The notes under the pieces were generated by a model. That model searched no databases, was not told where the DNA came from, and worked only from the letters and a program-made list of their open reading frames with translations. 64,000 nucleotides of DNA from UBA8079 sp049601915 (GTDB taxonomy: Bacteria; Pseudomonadota; Alphaproteobacteria; UBA6615), in assembly GCA_049601915.1 (NCBI GenBank), contig JBMYRB010000007.1:1-64000 (forward strand), given 5' to 3'. A program made the position numbers and the translations under genes. Positions 60,954 to 64,000 of the stretch are shown piece after piece. Positions within the stretch are counted from its first letter, which is position 1. Each line of letters starts with the position of its first letter.

Positions 60954-63869
60954 TCAACGTTCCGTTCCGTTATCGATGTCGTTGTCAGGGTTTGACTGCT
61001 CCGACTTGTCGCCCTTGCCGTCACCCAAGGGTGTCGAGAGGGACGGTCCGCCCGTCCCATCGCTTGCCTTGGCATATTGTACGCAAGGGTGATTGTTACC
61101 ACCGAGATCGACGAGGCCGAGCAACGCCGCAGGAGGGAAAACGATGCCCCCAAGGAAACTACCGATTTTTGCCAATGTGCCCAACGGATCGGGAAGAAAA
61201 CTGGGGTCATCCAGCGGCCCGCGAACGAGCACGGGCACGGCCAGGCTGAGGTCGAAGCCCCGCGGCCGGGGCTTGACCTTCATCTTGTAGTCTTCGGCGC
61301 CGAGATTGATGCTGCCTTCCGCGGTCAGAATAACTACCTCGGTGCTCAGCAGGTTCACCAGACTGGTCGCAACGCCGTCCTTGATCTCAAAATCATTCGC
61401 CATGCAATCCACGGCGACCCAGCTTTTACCGGCAAGAGTTTCGCTGATGCCAGAAAACAGGCCGCTGACGTAGCCCAGCCCTTCGTTGCGCATACGCCCC
61501 TTGCTCATCAACTGACGCGCATGCCCGTCCAGACTGCCGGCAATGGCCGCGATCGAGTTCCCCGAGCCGGACAGGGCGACATCCAGGGCCCCCGAACCTT
61601 CGAGAACATCGAGATTTGCAAAATCCTTGAGGAGTTGGCCCACCTCTAGATTCGGCGCACGCAATGTCAATCCAACGATCGGTGTTTGCGCACGTGCGTC
61701 GAGACTGAAATCACCACGCAAATCGCTGTTGGCATAACGCGCCTCGAGCAGCCGGATATGCAAATTGTCCTCTTCGAGAACGAGACGCAGATTCACATTT
61801 TCAAACACCCCGTATGGGGTCACAAACTTCTTGGGTTGAAATGAAATATCGAGATCTGCCGCACGCAAGAACTCCAGCGGCAGGGGATCGGTCGAAAACA
61901 ACTTCTCCGCACTCTTGGCCGGCACCGTCTTTTTCGCCTCTTCCGGCGATATGGGATCGGGGCGGCGCGCCGGATCATAGTCCGGAAAGGTTTTTATGAT
62001 ATCCGTGGTATCGGAGGTTACAACCGCTTCAACTTCGATCGCATCGGGGTCGAAAACCAAACGCCCTCGCCCCGCCATGTCTGTCGTCACGCTCCGGAAG
62101 GTGAACTTCTCGATTGTTACCTGCTCAAGATCACCTTCGACCGACGCCGTCAGGTCTACGGGATCGAGTGGCGGCCAATCTACCCCGAGCACAGGTTGAA
62201 ACCGCTCCAGCGCCTGACCCTTTCCCGCAAGATCGAGGCGATAATTCTTGAGAGGCTGGTCGGCGTTCACATCGAGCGTGACGTCGCCGTTGGACTGAAT
62301 TTTATCAACAGTAAATTCGTCAAGCGTCAACACCGTTGCGGGCAACGTTCCGGTTATGGCGACACCGCCGTTGACCAGCCCAAGATCTACCAACTCGTCG
62401 CCCAGCATCTCACGAACAGGGTCGAGTGACTGATCCTTCGCTGACAGCTTGAGATCTAGCGTGACAATCGGTTCGTCGGCTTCAAGTGCGGCGAGATCGA
62501 CGCGGCCGGTGCCGTGTATTCCGCCGGCATCGACACCTGTTGTCTCAACGCGGGCTTTGTCGAGATCGCCGATCGCGCGAATCTCACCCTTGATGGGCCC
62601 AAACTCCGGCAGGGTCACGCCCGCAATCGGATTCACGATGGCCAGCGTCTGGCCGTCTGTCGTCAAGATCAGGTCATAGGTAACCTTGGGGTCATCCAGG
62701 ACAGGCCCGACCGTGACCGTCCCCGACAGGAAACTGTCGGCAACCGCCACTCGGTTGAGCTCGAAGCGCATGGCCTCGAGGTTGCCCGTGATGTTTATGC
62801 TTCCCTTCACCGCACCGATCTGGGCCAGAGATATCCGGGCCATCGGTTCGATGGGCGCCAAGCCCTGACCACGGAGTTCGGCCTTGAGGTCGAAATCATG
62901 ATCAGCACCGTCCCCCGAAAGGGCGAGCTTCGTCGTTCCCGTGACATGAATATTTGCGACATCCAGCGCATTCAGTTTGACGATAGGGTTACGCTGTCCG
63001 CCGCTAATATTTGCCGATAGGGCTATGTGGCCCAGTTGCGCCAATGGTGTGTCAAAAAACGGTTGAATCGTCGCAAAGGCATCGCCGGATATCAAGATAT
63101 TCACGTCGAAACCCAAAGGGTTTTTTGGCCCGCGCACATCACCGTCAATTTCGACATTCAACCCAAATGCCTCGCCGGTCAGGTCGAACGGCACTGCACG
63201 GTCGCCGCTAATAATGTCGTTCCATGATCCCACCTGGCCATCCAGATCGACCTTGGTCGTGTCCTTGCCAAGACGCATGTCCGCCGCGATATCGATATCG
63301 AGCGGAGCTCCCGGTTCAGACGGCAGTACTTTGATGTGCTCGATTGTTCCGACGGTTTCGGGTCCGCCCGGACCGTCAAGGAACGAGAACCTGACATCCT
63401 CGACTTCGAGCTCCTCGATTTCGAGATCGATACCCAGATCTCCCCCGGGATCATCGTCGTCCGCATGCGAATTCGGATCACCGAACTCAAAACTGCTCCG
63501 GCCATCTGAATCCGTTTCTAGGTTCAACTGGGCGCCGCGCAATATCAGGCTTTCGATATCCACCCGTCCGCGCAGGAGAGGAAGCAACTCGAAGCGGACA
63601 TCCGCTTCGGTTATGTGGACCATTTCCGCCGAACGCGCCCATGTCGGGTTTGACAGGCTGACATCACGCACCGCGATCCGGGCGGTCCGCCCCCATTCCA
63701 GTTCGATCGGCCCCTCGATCTTCAGGCTACGCCCGATCTCACGCGCCACATAAGCCGCAATACGGTCCTTGTGATCATTGGGGTCGAGATTAAACAGGAC
63801 AGCGAAGCCGGCCACGCTCAGCGTAATTACAACCACCAGAACAAGCTTGAATACAGTGCGCACGCGCAT
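60954..63869 (-). CDS. AsmA family protein
   Basis: The 971-residue protein has one N-terminal membrane helix (VFKLVLVVVITLSVAGFAVL, about 6-25) and a long beta-rich periplasmic body. AsmA family hallmarks are seen at the N terminus (REIGRSLKIEGPIELEWGRT, VRDVSLSNPTWARSAEMVHI, FELLPLLRGRVDIESLILRG) and in the C-terminal AsmA domain (LDVALSGSGNSIAAIAGSLD, GHARQLMSKGRMRNEGLGYV, VLVRGPLDDPSFLPDPLGTL). Such proteins support outer-membrane lipid homeostasis. The C-terminal tail is charged and disordered. It precedes the ATP12 gene by only a few bases. The 131 bases between its start and the window edge show no gene. Confidence 0.88.
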   Translation of the reverse strand: MRVRTVFKLVLVVVITLSVAGFAVLFNLDPNDHKDRIAAYVAREIGRSLKIEGPIELEWGRTARIAVRDVSLSNPTWARSAEMVHITEADVRFELLPLLRGRVDIESLILRGAQLNLETDSDGRSSFEFGDPNSHADDDDPGGDLGIDLEIEELEVEDVRFSFLDGPGGPETVGTIEHIKVLPSEPGAPLDIDIAADMRLGKDTTKVDLDGQVGSWNDIISGDRAVPFDLTGEAFGLNVEIDGDVRGPKNPLGFDVNILISGDAFATIQPFFDTPLAQLGHIALSANISGGQRNPIVKLNALDVANIHVTGTTKLALSGDGADHDFDLKAELRGQGLAPIEPMARISLAQIGAVKGSINITGNLEAMRFELNRVAVADSFLSGTVTVGPVLDDPKVTYDLILTTDGQTLAIVNPIAGVTLPEFGPIKGEIRAIGDLDKARVETTGVDAGGIHGTGRVDLAALEADEPIVTLDLKLSAKDQSLDPVREMLGDELVDLGLVNGGVAITGTLPATVLTLDEFTVDKIQSNGDVTLDVNADQPLKNYRLDLAGKGQALERFQPVLGVDWPPLDPVDLTASVEGDLEQVTIEKFTFRSVTTDMAGRGRLVFDPDAIEVEAVVTSDTTDIIKTFPDYDPARRPDPISPEEAKKTVPAKSAEKLFSTDPLPLEFLRAADLDISFQPKKFVTPYGVFENVNLRLVLEEDNLHIRLLEARYANSDLRGDFSLDARAQTPIVGLTLRAPNLEVGQLLKDFANLDVLEGSGALDVALSGSGNSIAAIAGSLDGHARQLMSKGRMRNEGLGYVSGLFSGISETLAGKSWVAVDCMANDFEIKDGVATSLVNLLSTEVVILTAEGSINLGAEDYKMKVKPRPRGFDLSLAVPVLVRGPLDDPSFLPDPLGTLAKIGSFLGGIVFPPAALLGLVDLGGNNHPCVQYAKASDGTGGPSLSTPLGDGKGDKSEQSNPDNDIDNGTER

Positions 63870-64000
63870 CGCGATGTCCTATCGATTCAATTGCCGGCGC
63901 CCACGACCAACCCGAATTGCCTAACGCAGACACCAAGAGGGAGCGAGGGGAGTTGCCCACATAACCCGCGATAAACCATCAATCACACCACTTTCGCGTC

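Overview
The window is a GC-rich, gene-dense chromosomal segment of an alphaproteobacterium, most likely Rhodospirillales-like. I infer this from the 5' half of a 16S rRNA gene, the SUF operon layout headed by an IscR-type regulator, an ATP12 chaperone, an alphaproteobacterial NAD regulator of the Nudix plus winged-helix type, and an RNase E ending in a GWW peptide. There is no phage, insertion sequence, CRISPR array or plasmid module. Almost everything is ordinary core metabolism, and the surprises are in decay and in local signals.

Layout, left to right. 1-1092: 5' part of an rrn operon on the minus strand with leader and a clear sigma-70 promoter. 1354-10868: sixA, a decayed haloalkane dehalogenase, the NAD regulator, a quinone oxidoreductase, then a minus-strand catabolic cluster (RidA with a nonsense codon, bicupin, UxaA-type dehydratase, gutted SDR), tRNA-Met, a DMT exporter, an intact RidA and a hydrolase. 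10865-24406: mnmA, a small secreted protein, and a long minus-strand Fe-S assembly operon reading cysE-iscR-(cysteine desulfurase x2)-sufBCDSU-sufT-sufA-ferredoxin-tenA. 24403-36344: anmK, tyrS, a YhdP-like giant, glnE-bcp-DUF455, a frameshifted DMT transporter, and prfB with an intact programmed +1 frameshift site. 36429-43020: mrcA, amiC and divergent rne with a structured leader. 43048-54353: aminotransferase, gamma-glutamyltransferase-like lipoprotein, BepA-like protease, DsbA-like protein, maiA, S9 peptidase, mgtE, maeB. 54503-63869: lipB, acyP, pccA, a relic of an adenylate-cyclase sensor, pccB, ATP12 chaperone and a large AsmA protein.

How the genes work together: the SUF block makes and delivers Fe-S clusters, with cysteine supply (CysE), three desulfurases and an iron-sulfur-responsive repressor in one transcription unit. 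lipB and mnmA are sulfur or Fe-S linked users nearby. pccB/pccA carboxylate propionyl-CoA. mrcA, amiC and anmK handle peptidoglycan synthesis, cleavage and recycling. YhdP and AsmA proteins serve envelope lipid transport.

The most informative pattern is selective erosion. Five accessory genes (dehalogenase, SDR, RidA, one DMT transporter, cyclase sensor) are broken by frameshifts, nonsense codons or internal deletion, while about 50 core genes, including several around 1000 codons, are intact. That argues for real pseudogenisation rather than poor sequence quality, and suggests a lineage losing catabolic and sensory functions. I found no convincing wholly new biological system.
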